A stretch of 64,000 bases of DNA. Source: Cellulosimicrobium cellulans. GTDB lineage: Bacteria; Actinomycetota; Actinomycetes; Actinomycetales; Cellulomonadaceae. Under the pieces are notes generated by a model. The model did no database searches, was not told the origin of the DNA, and saw only the letters and a program-made list of their open reading frames with translations. Positions within the stretch are counted from its first letter, which is position 1; the number at the start of each line of letters is the position of its first letter. The translations under genes were made by a program, and so were the position numbers. Location: positions 1-64,000 of the forward strand of contig NZ_BJNZ01000013.1 in assembly GCF_006539945.1 (NCBI RefSeq), written 5' to 3'. Positions 42,014 through 50,343 of this stretch are shown in pieces.

Positions 42014-43245
42014 CGGTCCTTCTCCTCTCCCGTGGCCTCCGCGGTCGGGTCACCGTCCGCGTGCTGTCCCTGCTGCACGACGGCGGCGGTCGGCTCTCCG
42101 GTCGGCTCCGTGGCCGGTTCGCCGGCCGCGGCGCGGTTGCGCTCGAGGAGCTCGGCCGCGGTCATCTCGCGGATCGAGGAGTCCTGCGGGCCGAAGCGCT
42201 TGAAGAGGGCCTGGGCCGCGGGGATGATCCCGTCCGGCATGAAGAGGACGACGACGCCGAGCAGCAGGGCGGTGGCGACGAGGTGGAACTGCGTGTCGCC
42301 GAACTCGAGCTTGAAGTACTCCAGGCCCGTGCCGACGACGACGGCGCCGAGGAGCGGGCCGAAGAGGTGCCGGACGCCGCCGAAGAGGGCCATGAGCACC
42401 ATGTAGGAGCCGAGCATGATGGAGAACTGGAAGATCGGGTCGAGGTCGCCGAACCACAGGGCGTACATGCCGCCCGCGAGGCCGGTGAAGGTCGCGGAGA
42501 CGACGTAGGCGACGAGCTTGTAGTTGCGCGTCGGGACGCCGAGCGCCTGGGCCTTGTCCTCGTCCTCGCGGATCGCCTTGAGCCCGGTGCCGAAGCGCGA
42601 GCGGTCGATCGCCCACCACGCGACGAGCATGACGACCAGCAGAGCGGCGAACAGGTAGAAGAACGTGCGGTGGTGCTCGGGCCGCAGCAGGTCCGGGAAG
42701 GGGCGCGGGACGACGAGGCCGTCGGACCCGCCCGTGAAGGATCCCCACGCCTGGAAGACGAGCAGCAGGATGAGCACGAACGAGATCGACACGATGACGA
42801 ACGACGCGCCGCGCACGCGCAGCGCCGCGATCCCGACGGGGATGGTGATGAGCAGGACGAGCGCGCCGGCGACGAGCCAGGCGACGAAGCTCGGGAGCCC
42901 GAGGTCGCGGATCAGCAGGCCCGTGCCGTAGGCGCCGAGCCCGAAGAACGCGGCGTGCCCGAGCGAGACGTAGCCCGTGAAGCCGCCCATGAAGTTCCAG
43001 GCGGTCGCGGTGCACGCATAGCTGAGGACGACGATGCCGGCCGACAGGATGTAGGCGTTCGGCGCCATGGTCGGGAAGGCCAGGACGAGCACGGCCAGGA
43101 CGACGAGCGCGGCGAGGCGGACGACGCGGCCCCAGGGGCGGCGTGCGGTGGGTGCGACGACGGCCGAGGCCGTGCCTGCGCCGTCGGGCACCGCGCGGGC
43201 GGCCGCGCGGCGGCTCGCGGGACGGGTGTCAGAAGCGTTGGGCAA
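42010..43245 (-). CDS. ABC transporter permease, LivM type
   Basis: About 411 residues with ten or so membrane helices between 30 and 345. SAGIVVLSYACTATAWNFMG, GFTGYVSLGHAAFFGLGAYG and SRFGTGLKAIREDEDKAQAL are family-specific LivM stretches. The last one is the cytoplasmic coupling loop. The C-terminal 60 residues are hydrophilic and Glu/Thr-rich. The start appears to be TTG 43245 with GGAGG five bases upstream, overlapping the LivH-type stop by 17 bases. Confidence 0.93.
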   Translation of the reverse strand: MPNASDTRPASRRAAARAVPDGAGTASAVVAPTARRPWGRVVRLAALVVLAVLVLAFPTMAPNAYILSAGIVVLSYACTATAWNFMGGFTGYVSLGHAAFFGLGAYGTGLLIRDLGLPSFVAWLVAGALVLLITIPVGIAALRVRGASFVIVSISFVLILLLVFQAWGSFTGGSDGLVVPRPFPDLLRPEHHRTFFYLFAALLVVMLVAWWAIDRSRFGTGLKAIREDEDKAQALGVPTRNYKLVAYVVSATFTGLAGGMYALWFGDLDPIFQFSIMLGSYMVLMALFGGVRHLFGPLLGAVVVGTGLEYFKLEFGDTQFHLVATALLLGVVVLFMPDGIIPAAQALFKRFGPQDSSIREMTAAELLERNRAAAGEPATEPTGEPTAAVVQQGQHADGDPTAEATGEEKDR

Positions 43246-44113
43246 GGCGACCTCCGAAGAATCCCTGGGGCCGCAGCATCAGCGTCGCGAACAGGGCGAC
43301 GTAGAAGATGGTCTGCGCCCACGTGGTGCCGAGCGGCACCTGGAGCAGGCTCTGGCCGATGCCGAGGACCATGGCGGCGATCGCGGCGCCCGGGATGGAG
43401 CCCAGGCCGCCGACGACGATGATCGCCATGAGCGGGCCGATCCAGTGCCAGTGCAGCGACGGGTAGATCGTCGCGTCGAGCGACAGCGCGGTCCCGCCGA
43501 TCGCGGCGGTCGCGAGGCCGAGGCCGAAGCCGTAGCCCGCGACGCGGTCGGTCTTGATGCCGACGAGCTGCGCGGCCTCGCGGTGCTGGATCGTCGCGCG
43601 CAGCGCCTGGCCGAACCGGCTGTGCTTCATGAGCAGGTACAGCAGCGCGAGGGAGAGCGCCGCGAGCCCGAAGGCCACGAGCTTCACGACGGCGATCCGC
43701 GCCCCGAAGAACTCGATGCTCGCGCCCGAGTACGGGAGCTGGATGCGCCGCTGCGTGCCGCTCCAGACGAAGCCGATCATGCCCTCGATGAAGAGCGCGA
43801 CGGCGAACGTGAGGAGGACGGACATCATCGTGAGCGTCGCGGGTCGCAGGCGCGTGATGAGCAGGCGCTGCATGCCCACGCCGACGAGGAAGAACAGCGG
43901 CACGGTGATGACGAGCGACAGCAGCGGGTCCATGCCGGTCTGCTGGTTGAAGAACCAGGCGAGGTACGCGGCGAGGATGAGGAACGCCGAGTGGGCGATC
44001 ATCACGACGCGCATCACGCCGAAGTACAGGGTGAGGCCCGCTGCCAGGAGGGCGTAGAGCCCTCCCAGCAGCACGCCGAGCACGAGGCTCTGGAAGAGGA
44101 GCGTTCCTGTCAC
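43229..44113 (-). CDS. ABC transporter permease, LivH type
   Basis: A 294-residue membrane protein with about eight helices. GLYALLAAGLTLYFGVMRVV, MIAHSAFLILAAYLAW, and the coupling loop SRFGQALRATIQHREAAQLV are characteristic of LivH. GGLGSIPGAAIAAMVLGIGQ near the C-terminus is also typical. It starts at GTG 44113, seven bases after the binding-protein stop, and pairs with the LivM-type permease to form the import channel. Confidence 0.94.
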   Translation of the reverse strand: MTGTLLFQSLVLGVLLGGLYALLAAGLTLYFGVMRVVMIAHSAFLILAAYLAWFFNQQTGMDPLLSLVITVPLFFLVGVGMQRLLITRLRPATLTMMSVLLTFAVALFIEGMIGFVWSGTQRRIQLPYSGASIEFFGARIAVVKLVAFGLAALSLALLYLLMKHSRFGQALRATIQHREAAQLVGIKTDRVAGYGFGLGLATAAIGGTALSLDATIYPSLHWHWIGPLMAIIVVGGLGSIPGAAIAAMVLGIGQSLLQVPLGTTWAQTIFYVALFATLMLRPQGFFGGRLAQRF

Positions 44114-44120
44114 GAGGTGA

Positions 44121-45383
44121 TCACCAGGCCGGCTTGGGGAAGACGAAGTCGGCTTCCTTGGCGTCCTGCGGCAGGACGATCTGGATCTCGCCGTCCACGT
44201 ACTGCTGGATGAGGTGGGCGCCCTGCGGCTTGCCCGTCTCGTCCCAGGTCAGCGGCCCGACGACGGTCTCGACCTCGTTGCTGCGCAGCCACGAGACGAG
44301 CTCCTGCTGGCAGTCGCCCTGCTCGGCGCAGCCGACGGCCTCGACCGCGGCGGCGACGACCTGGCCGGTCGTGTACGCGTTGGCCTCGTCCTCGCCGGGC
44401 GGGTTGCCGTGCAGCTCCGTATAGCGCTCGACGAAGTCGACGTTGGACTCCCAGCTCGCGGTCTCGGTGTAGCCGGTGGGCGAGAGGATGCCCTCGGTCT
44501 TCGATCCGATCGCCGCGGAGAACTCCGGGTTGGTCGGCGCGGTGGAGAACGCCGCGAGCTGCGGCTGGTAGTTGAGCTGCTGGAGCGCCACGATGAGGTT
44601 CACCGCGTCCTGGTACTGCGTGCCGCCGATGACCATGTCCGCGCCCGAGTCGTTGATCTTCGCGGCGATCGAGGAGAAGTCGGTCGTGTTGGGCGGGTAG
44701 ACCTCGTCGACGACGATCTCGAGACCGGCGTCGGCGAGCTTGTCGCGCAGGCCGTAGGCCGTGCCCTGGGCGAAGGGGTCGTCCATCGAGGCCACCGCGA
44801 CGGTCTGCGGACGCTCGCCCTCGGGCATGTCGAGGATGTGGTCCGCGAGGTAGTTGTAGTGGTCGTCGGCGACGGCGGGGGCGGCGTAGAAGAGGTTCTC
44901 GAAGCCCTGCTCGAAGACCTCGTTCGCGGCGCCGGCCGGCTCCACGAAGAGCATCCCGTACTCCTCGGCGACGCGGGCGCTCGGCACGACGAGGCGCGTG
45001 GAGAACGGCCCGAACACGAGGTCGACCTCGTCCTGCGCGATGAGCGCCTCGTAGTCCTGGACCACGCGGTCCGCGTTGGACTGGTCGTCGAGGATCTTGA
45101 GCTCGACCTGTCGCCCGAGGAGGCCCCCGTCCTCGTTGACGAACTGCGCCCACGCTTCGTAGCCGCGCTGGACGCCCTTGCCGGGCTCGGAGAAGTCGCC
45201 GGTGAGGGGGAGGGAGATACCGACGACGATCGGGTCGTCGGACCCGCCGCCTCCGCCCTCGCCGTCGGACCCGCCGGAGCACGCCGTGAGGACGAGCGCC
45301 GTCGCGGACACGCCGGCCGCGAGAGCGAGCGCGCGGCGTGAGCGGGGGCGGGTGGACATCCGTGGAGTCGACCGAGAATGCAT
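44121..45383 (-). CDS. ABC transporter substrate-binding lipoprotein, LIV type
   Basis: About 420 residues. The start at ATG 45383 has AGGGAGAG eight bases upstream and gives a lipoprotein signal peptide ending LVLTACSGGS; a longer open frame to 45599 would run through the operators. The mature part has the type I periplasmic-binding fold of amino-acid/amide receptors: IVVGISLPLTGDFSEPGKGV, VDLVFGPFSTRLVVPSARVA, LFVEPAGAANEVFEQGFENL and VGCAEQGDCQQEL. It would deliver the ligand to the LivHM-type channel. The ligand is not predictable; the linked Gfo/Idh and isomerase genes suggest a polyol, sugar acid or amide. Confidence 0.94.
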   Translation of the reverse strand: MHSRSTPRMSTRPRSRRALALAAGVSATALVLTACSGGSDGEGGGGGSDDPIVVGISLPLTGDFSEPGKGVQRGYEAWAQFVNEDGGLLGRQVELKILDDQSNADRVVQDYEALIAQDEVDLVFGPFSTRLVVPSARVAEEYGMLFVEPAGAANEVFEQGFENLFYAAPAVADDHYNYLADHILDMPEGERPQTVAVASMDDPFAQGTAYGLRDKLADAGLEIVVDEVYPPNTTDFSSIAAKINDSGADMVIGGTQYQDAVNLIVALQQLNYQPQLAAFSTAPTNPEFSAAIGSKTEGILSPTGYTETASWESNVDFVERYTELHGNPPGEDEANAYTTGQVVAAAVEAVGCAEQGDCQQELVSWLRSNEVETVVGPLTWDETGKPQGAHLIQQYVDGEIQIVLPQDAKEADFVFPKPAW

Positions 45384-45455
45384 GGACGTGACTCTCCCTA
45401 CTTCGTCGTAGTGAAGACCTGAGGCCGTACTGCTCCGTACGAGACTGCCTGTTTG

Positions 45456-45480
45456 CGAAAGCGCTTTCGTAAGCGCTTCC
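45456..45480. promoter_or_regulatory. Double LacI-type operator
   Basis: CGAAAGCGCTTTCG (45456-45469) is a perfect 14-bp palindrome with the central CG step typical of LacI-family sites. A second imperfect site GTAAGCGCTTCC follows at 45469-45480 with core AAGCGCTT. Centres are about 12 bp apart. They lie between the binding-protein gene and the divergent LacI gene, so the repressor could control both. Confidence 0.8.
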
Positions 45481-45576
45481 GCTAGAGTACGGTGCGGACA
45501 GCGGATGTGGCAAGCGTCACGTCGGGGAGGGCCCTCGGGCCGCCGACCGGGCGACGCACGGACGAGCGGAGCAGGG

Positions 45577-46635
45577 GTGCGTCGAGAGGGTCGGGCCACG
45601 AAGGGTCGCAGCGCGCTGCGGCTGGTCGACGTCGCCGAGCGCGCGGGCGTGTCGCTCGCGACCGCGTCGCGCGCGCTGTCGGGCAGCGACGGCGTCTCGG
45701 AGGTGCTCGCGGAGCACGTCCGCGAGGTCGCGACGGAGATGGGCTACATCGCCAACCCGCACGCCCGCACGCTCGCGGGCGGCACCACGTCGGTCGCGGG
45801 GCTCCTGGTCTACGAGATCGGCGACCCCTACTTCTCCGAGATCGCGAGCGGCGTCGTGCGCGTCGCGACCGAGCACGGCTGGAGCGTCCAGATCAGCCAC
45901 ACCGAGCGCGAGCCCAGCGCCGAGGTCACGCAGATCCGGCTCATGCGCGCGCACCGCGTGGGCGTGATCCTCGTCGCCGGGTCCGGGTACGTCGAGCCCG
46001 CGATGGAGGCCGACGCCGCGCGCGAGCTCGAGGCGTTCCAGGAGGCCGGGGGCCGGGTCGTCGTCATCGGACGCCACCACCTGCACAGCGACGCCGTGCT
46101 CCCGGACAGCGAGGCAGCGGCCGCGAGCCTCACGGACCACGTCCTCGGCCTGGGCCACCGGCGCCTCGCGATCGCCGCCGGGCCCGAGCGGCTCACGACC
46201 GTCGCCGACCGCACCGCCGGCATCCGGAGCGCGGTCGCGGCCCACGGCCTCGACCCGGACGACCTGTTCGTCGTGCACGCGCCCTTCACGCGCGAGGGCG
46301 GGCGCGACGCCACGCAGCGCATCCTCGCCCAGCGCCCGGACACGACGGCGATCCTCGCGCTCAACGACGCCATGGCCACGGGAGTGCTCTCGCTCCTGCG
46401 CGAGCGCGGCGTCGTCGTGCCGCGCGACATGTCCGTCACGGGGTTCGACGACATCCAGGTCGCCCAGGACCTCGCGCCCGCGCTGACCACGGTGCGCCTC
46501 CCCATGAGCGAGATAGGCGCGACGGCGTTCGAGCTGGCGCTCCGGCCGCCGTCGGGCCGCCCGCGCCGCAAGCGCACCGACCACGAGCTCGTGGTCCGCG
46601 ACTCGACGGCCCCACCCCGCCCGAACACCCCGTGA
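45577..46635 (+). CDS. LacI-family transcriptional repressor
   Basis: About 352 residues. The HTH reads LRLVDVAERAGVSLATASRA, LSGSDGVSEVLAEHVREVA and MGYIANPHARTLAGG, followed by a sugar-binding-type domain with SVAGLLVYEIGDPYFSEIAS and AILALNDAMATGVLSLLRER, then SVTGFDDIQVAQDLAPALTT. GTG 45577 is preferred, with GGAG five bases upstream; an ATG at 45505 would add 24 poorly conserved residues. It is divergent from the LIV operon across the double palindrome. The stop TGA is the first three bases of palindromic element copy 3. Confidence 0.94.
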   Translation: MRREGRATKGRSALRLVDVAERAGVSLATASRALSGSDGVSEVLAEHVREVATEMGYIANPHARTLAGGTTSVAGLLVYEIGDPYFSEIASGVVRVATEHGWSVQISHTEREPSAEVTQIRLMRAHRVGVILVAGSGYVEPAMEADAARELEAFQEAGGRVVVIGRHHLHSDAVLPDSEAAAASLTDHVLGLGHRRLAIAAGPERLTTVADRTAGIRSAVAAHGLDPDDLFVVHAPFTREGGRDATQRILAQRPDTTAILALNDAMATGVLSLLRERGVVVPRDMSVTGFDDIQVAQDLAPALTTVRLPMSEIGATAFELALRPPSGRPRRKRTDHELVVRDSTAPPRPNTP

Positions 46636-46689
46636 GTGCATGAAATAGTCGCGCCATCGGCGTCCGGACGCGACTATTTCATGCACTCA
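46633..46689. repeat. Dispersed palindromic element, copy 3
   Basis: A 57-bp element with perfect 21-bp outer arms starting TGAGTGCATGAAATAGTC; the 15-base centre is diverged. The left end provides the TGA stop of the LacI gene. The right arm carries TCA at 46679-46681, the TGA stop of the convergent methyltransferase, so both genes end inside it. Confidence 0.95.
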
Positions 46690-47539
46690 CGCCAAAGGGC
46701 TTGCGGGCCACGACGAGGAAGCGCGGGGCCTCGTCGACGAACTCGTGGCCGGCGGCGAGGTGCAGGTGCAGCGCGCGCAGCGGCGCCTCGTACCGGGCGA
46801 CCGCCTCGGGGGACAACGACGCGAGGTCGGGCACCTGCCACGCGATGAGCTTGAGGTACCAGAGCACGGACGACAGGTCGCGGAAGCGGCGCAGCCCCTC
46901 GTGCTCGCGCGCGACGTCGACGACGAAGCCCGCGTCCCGCAGCACCTCGACCGCCGCCTCGAGCGTCACCGAGTCCGGGTCCCACGGGAGCTCCGTGCCG
47001 AGCGCGGTGTTGAGGCGCAGGCCGTCGCGGGTGTCGACCTGCTGCGTGAGGAACACCCCGCCCGGCTCGAGCACGCGCAGCACCTCGTCGGGGTCGAACT
47101 CCTCGTGCCGGTCCAGCACGACCGCGAACTGGCCGTCGAAGAACGGCAGGAGCTGCTCCTCGTCGCCCTCGACCGGCCGGACGTCGACGCCCAGGGGCTC
47201 GAGCCGGCGTCGGGCCACGGGCAGGTTGGGCGCCCAGCCCTCCGTCGCCGCCGACCCGGCGGGCAGCGGCCCGAGCGTGGACAGCAGCTCGCCGCCGCCG
47301 GTCCCCAGGTCGAGCACCGGGCCGCGGCCGCTGCCGACCAGCTCGCGCGCGAGCGCCGCGTAGTCCCACGGCAGCGGGTCCTCGACCACGCGCTCCGCCA
47401 CGGGCGAGAGGTCGAACCCGACCACGGGCACGGCGCGGGCCCACGCCACGTGCTCCTCGAACGAGGCGTCCCGGGCGGGGACGGGCACGTCGGCCGCCCG
47501 GGCGGAGGTGTCGGGAGTCTCGGGAACCGCGGCAGGCAT
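46679..47539 (-). CDS. SAM-dependent methyltransferase, class I
   Basis: A 286-residue protein. The SAM-binding motif I is PVLDLGTGGGELLSTL; RRLEPLGVDVRPVEGDEEQL and FFDGQFAVVLDRHEEFD follow, then RVLEPGGVFLTQQVD. Substrate is unknown. No membrane segment is seen. GACAAT lies six bases before ATG 47539, consistent with leaderless initiation. The last codons and stop belong to the palindromic element, so the C-terminus VSA was probably set by its insertion. Confidence 0.9.
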   Translation of the reverse strand: MPAAVPETPDTSARAADVPVPARDASFEEHVAWARAVPVVGFDLSPVAERVVEDPLPWDYAALARELVGSGRGPVLDLGTGGGELLSTLGPLPAGSAATEGWAPNLPVARRRLEPLGVDVRPVEGDEEQLLPFFDGQFAVVLDRHEEFDPDEVLRVLEPGGVFLTQQVDTRDGLRLNTALGTELPWDPDSVTLEAAVEVLRDAGFVVDVAREHEGLRRFRDLSSVLWYLKLIAWQVPDLASLSPEAVARYEAPLRALHLHLAAGHEFVDEAPRFLVVARKPFGVSA

Positions 47540-47731
47540 GCCTCGATTGTCACCCGCGCGGCCGCCGGAGCCGAACGCGCGCGCCGGGTGGGCCGGAGCC
47601 CCGACGGGGAGTCCTCCCCATCGCCTCGGGCGGCGTCGACGCGGTAGCCTCCCGGATGCCCGTTCGGCGCGCCCGGCCACCACCGGAGCGGCGGCGGCCG
47701 ACCTGACGACCGGCGAGGGGACGAGGACGAC

Positions 47732-48736
47732 GTGAGCGGGATGTGGGGCGCCGACGTCACCGAGCTGAGGAGGCTCGCGCAGTCGCTGCGCTCCGCCTCC
47801 GACCAGCTCGTGAGCACGACGTCCGAGGTCAGCGGCCTCGTGGAGGCCGCCGGCCGGTGGCAGGGCGGCGACGCCGACCAGTTCCGGGGCGAGTGGACCG
47901 GCTCCTCGGTGGCGCTCCTGCGCGGGGTGAGCCAGACGCTCGCCGAGGCGTCGCAGGCGGTGCTGCGCAACGCCGACCAGCAGTACCTGACGAGCACCGA
48001 GGGCGGCACGATCCCGTCCCCCGGCGTGCCCGGGCCAGGAGTGCCCACGGGCCCCGGCGGCGGGCCGCTCGGCGGGGGCACCCCGCTCGACGGGTCGATC
48101 TGGGACGTCGGCGCGACGGCGTGGGGCGCGGTCTCGCTCGGCCTGGCCGGGTGGAAGAGCTGGAAGGTGGGCCAGTCGCTCACGGCGTTCCTGCAGGCCA
48201 GCCGCCTCGCCGATCTGTCCGACGCCGCCGCGAGCGCGTCGGTCTTCGCACGCGGCATGGTCCTCGACGACGCCATGGGGCTGCTCGGGGGGCTCGGGAC
48301 CGCGGGCCGTCTCGCGGGCGGCGTCGGCGGCCTGTTCGGCGTCATCGGCGGCGTCAACCAGATGTTCAACACCGAGTACGACGGCGTCCGGGGCGGCGTC
48401 GACCGCGTCATGGGCGGCCTCTCGGTCGTGGGCGGCGCCGGGACCATGCTCATGATGGCCGGCATGCTCACCAACCCGGTGGGCATCGGGATCGTGGTGG
48501 GCGCGGGCGTCGTCGCGGGCGCCTGGGCGCTGGGGAACCTGGTCGTCGACAACTGGGACGCGATCTCCGGGTTCGCCACGAACCCCGGCCCGTACCTCGC
48601 GGACGGGTGGAACAACGTGACGGACTTCGCGGGCGACGCGGTCGATACGATCGGGGACGTCGCGTCCGACGTCGGGGACGCGATCGGCGACGGTCTCTCC
48701 GCCGCCGGTGACTTCGTCGGAGGGCTCTTCTCGTGA
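47732..48736 (+). CDS. WXG100-like protein with glycine-rich C-terminal membrane region
   Basis: A 334-residue protein. Residues 1-95 form a WXG-type helical hairpin: ELRRLAQSLRSASDQLVSTT, then W43-Q-G45 in AGRWQGGDADQFRGEWTG. A Pro/Gly linker follows. Residues 115-280 are hydrophobic and Gly-rich (GMVLDDAMGLLGGLGTAGRL, VGGAGTMLMMAGMLTNPVG, GIVVGAGVVAGAWALGNLVV). The tail DTIGDVASDVGDAIGDGL is acidic and amphipathic. This is the layout of a type VII-secreted or membrane-inserting effector rather than a 100-residue WXG protein. GTG 47732 has GAGGGGACGAGGAC upstream. No known toxin domain is visible. Confidence 0.8.
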   Translation: MSGMWGADVTELRRLAQSLRSASDQLVSTTSEVSGLVEAAGRWQGGDADQFRGEWTGSSVALLRGVSQTLAEASQAVLRNADQQYLTSTEGGTIPSPGVPGPGVPTGPGGGPLGGGTPLDGSIWDVGATAWGAVSLGLAGWKSWKVGQSLTAFLQASRLADLSDAAASASVFARGMVLDDAMGLLGGLGTAGRLAGGVGGLFGVIGGVNQMFNTEYDGVRGGVDRVMGGLSVVGGAGTMLMMAGMLTNPVGIGIVVGAGVVAGAWALGNLVVDNWDAISGFATNPGPYLADGWNNVTDFAGDAVDTIGDVASDVGDAIGDGLSAAGDFVGGLFS

Positions 48737-49548
48737 CCCAGCAGACCATGCGGTGGTCCACGTCGGACATCGCCGCGGCCGAGCGCACGCTGGAGCGGGC
48801 CACCACGGGCGAGGTCACGCACGTCGTGACGCTCACCGACGAGGAGATCGTCATCCTCGACGGCCTCCAGAACCCCCAGCTCGTGGCCGTCCCGTGGCTC
48901 GACGCGCAGGAGGGCGCCGACCGCGCGCTCGTGGGCCGCGTCGCGCTCCGTTCGCTCCTGGCCCGCGGCATGGTCGTGCCGACCGAGGACGCGGCCGCGG
49001 CGGAGCCCGTGGACGGCCGCCCGGCAGTCGGCATCGAGGCCGTCCCGGAGATCACGGGCCCGCTCGTGCTGCGCCGCACGGCGACCGCGATCCTGTCCGT
49101 CGAGCGCACGACGTCGCTCGGACGGCACTGGGTGTACGTCTACCTCCACGAGGACGACCGCGTGCTCGAGGAGGAGGTCGCGCCCAGCGGCCACCACGCG
49201 TTCAGCGTCTACCCGCTGGCCGAGCTCGCGGGCCGGCTCGCCGTGTTCGTCGACCCGGGCGCGAAGGCCCTGCTCGACGGGCGCTCCCAGTCGTTCACGC
49301 CCGACGAGTTCGCGGCCCAGGCACCCACCCTCCCGGAGCTGGCCGGGGCGCTGGCCGTGACGACGCTCGGCGCGGTGCGCGCGGGCTCCGACGTCCTGGA
49401 GCAGGTCAGCGTGTACGCGACCCCCGACGGCGTGTACGCCGTCCGAGGCGGCGAGCACGGGGCCGACGGCGCGCCGACCTCGCTCACGCTGTCCGAGATC
49501 GGGGCGGCCACGGTCCGCCGTCTCCCTCTCGAGCTGCTCGGTCGATGA
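48733..49548 (+). CDS. Hypothetical partner of the WXG protein, possibly EspG-like
   Basis: A 271-residue soluble protein whose GTG start overlaps the previous stop as GTGA. It is alpha/beta: VTHVVTLTDEEIVILDGLQN, VGRVALRSLLARGMVV and GPLVLRRTATAILSVERT, then WVYVYLHEDDRVLEEEVAP. The overall order (N-terminal helix, a short 'RGMV' element, long antiparallel sheet) is reminiscent of EspG-type ESX secretion chaperones. Similarity is weak and by eye. Tight coupling to the WXG gene supports a role in its folding or export; an immunity role is also possible. Confidence 0.72.
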   Translation: MTQQTMRWSTSDIAAAERTLERATTGEVTHVVTLTDEEIVILDGLQNPQLVAVPWLDAQEGADRALVGRVALRSLLARGMVVPTEDAAAAEPVDGRPAVGIEAVPEITGPLVLRRTATAILSVERTTSLGRHWVYVYLHEDDRVLEEEVAPSGHHAFSVYPLAELAGRLAVFVDPGAKALLDGRSQSFTPDEFAAQAPTLPELAGALAVTTLGAVRAGSDVLEQVSVYATPDGVYAVRGGEHGADGAPTSLTLSEIGAATVRRLPLELLGR

Positions 49549-50315
49549 GCGGGCCGACGGCGCCGCCCGCGACCGGCGCGCGCGCGACACGCAAGGTCCG
49601 GCATCACGCGGCGCGGTCGGGCCTCGGCACGGTCCGGCACGTGTCGGCGGCGACGCCGAACGCCCCGGCGTGGGCGGTGACCGTCGTCGTGGTGCTGGTG
49701 TTCTCCGTCGGGCCCGCGCTCGTGGGGAACGCGGGGCCCGCCGCGATCAGCTACCTCCTGCCGTCGTTCGCGGCGATCGCCGCCGTGATCCTCTGGTTCC
49801 TCGGGTCCGAGAAGCTGGTCGTGCTCGACCACGGGATCCTCGTCGGCTCGTTCGCCCCGTTCCTGCGCCCGGTCGCGATCCCCTTCGCCGCGCTCGACGT
49901 CCGGACCGTGCGCGCCGCCGTCGCGAGCGCGCGCACCCTCGGGCTGCTGGTCACCGACCGCGGCGTGTCGACCTCGTCGCGCACCGTGCTCTGGTCGCGT
50001 CGCGCCGTGACCTTCGTCGCGGTCGCGCCGACCGTGCTCCGCCAGGCGGCGGCCCGAGGGCTGCCCGTCGACCTGGCGACGGCGACCGCCGTCGACCTCT
50101 GGGTCTTCTCGGCCCGCGACCCGCGCCGACAGGAGCAGGCGGTCCGCGCGCTGGGGGACGCCGCTCGCGCGGCGGGCGCGCCCGGGTCCGAGCAGGTCGA
50201 GGCGCTGGCGCTGCCCGCGCGGCCCGTGCAGGTCTCCCCGCAGGGAGCGGACCGCCTCGCGGTCCCGGAGCGGCTGCGCAGCGCCCGGACGCGACACCCG
50301 CAGACGACGCGCTGA
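49545..50315 (+). CDS. Hypothetical membrane protein with PH-like domain
   Basis: About 256 residues, starting at an ATG that overlaps the previous stop. Two helices at about 42-64 (AWAVTVVVVLVFSVGPALVG) and 68-86 (ISYLLPSFAAIAAVILWFLG) form a hairpin. A soluble part starting SEKLVVLDHGILVGSFAPFL resembles bacterial PH-like domains. The C-terminal 30 residues are basic. It completes the three-gene WXG operon and may anchor it at the membrane. No catalytic motif is seen. Confidence 0.72.
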   Translation: MSGPTAPPATGARATRKVRHHAARSGLGTVRHVSAATPNAPAWAVTVVVVLVFSVGPALVGNAGPAAISYLLPSFAAIAAVILWFLGSEKLVVLDHGILVGSFAPFLRPVAIPFAALDVRTVRAAVASARTLGLLVTDRGVSTSSRTVLWSRRAVTFVAVAPTVLRQAAARGLPVDLATATAVDLWVFSARDPRRQEQAVRALGDAARAAGAPGSEQVEALALPARPVQVSPQGADRLAVPERLRSARTRHPQTTR

Positions 50316-50326
50316 GCGTCTCGCGG

Positions 50327-50342
50327 GCCGTCGGCCGACGGC
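50327..50342. terminator. Palindrome between convergent genes
   Basis: GCCGTCGGCCGACGGC is a perfect 16-bp palindrome in the 28 bases separating the WXG operon end (50315) and the idi stop (50344). It could form a short hairpin on either strand. Support is positional. Confidence 0.45.
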
Positions 50343-50343
50343 G

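Noticed and set aside
45384-45599. Extended N-terminus of the LIV binding protein up to 45599
   Set aside because: It would translate through the LacI operators and promoter; ATG 45383 has a good ribosome binding site and gives a proper lipoprotein signal.
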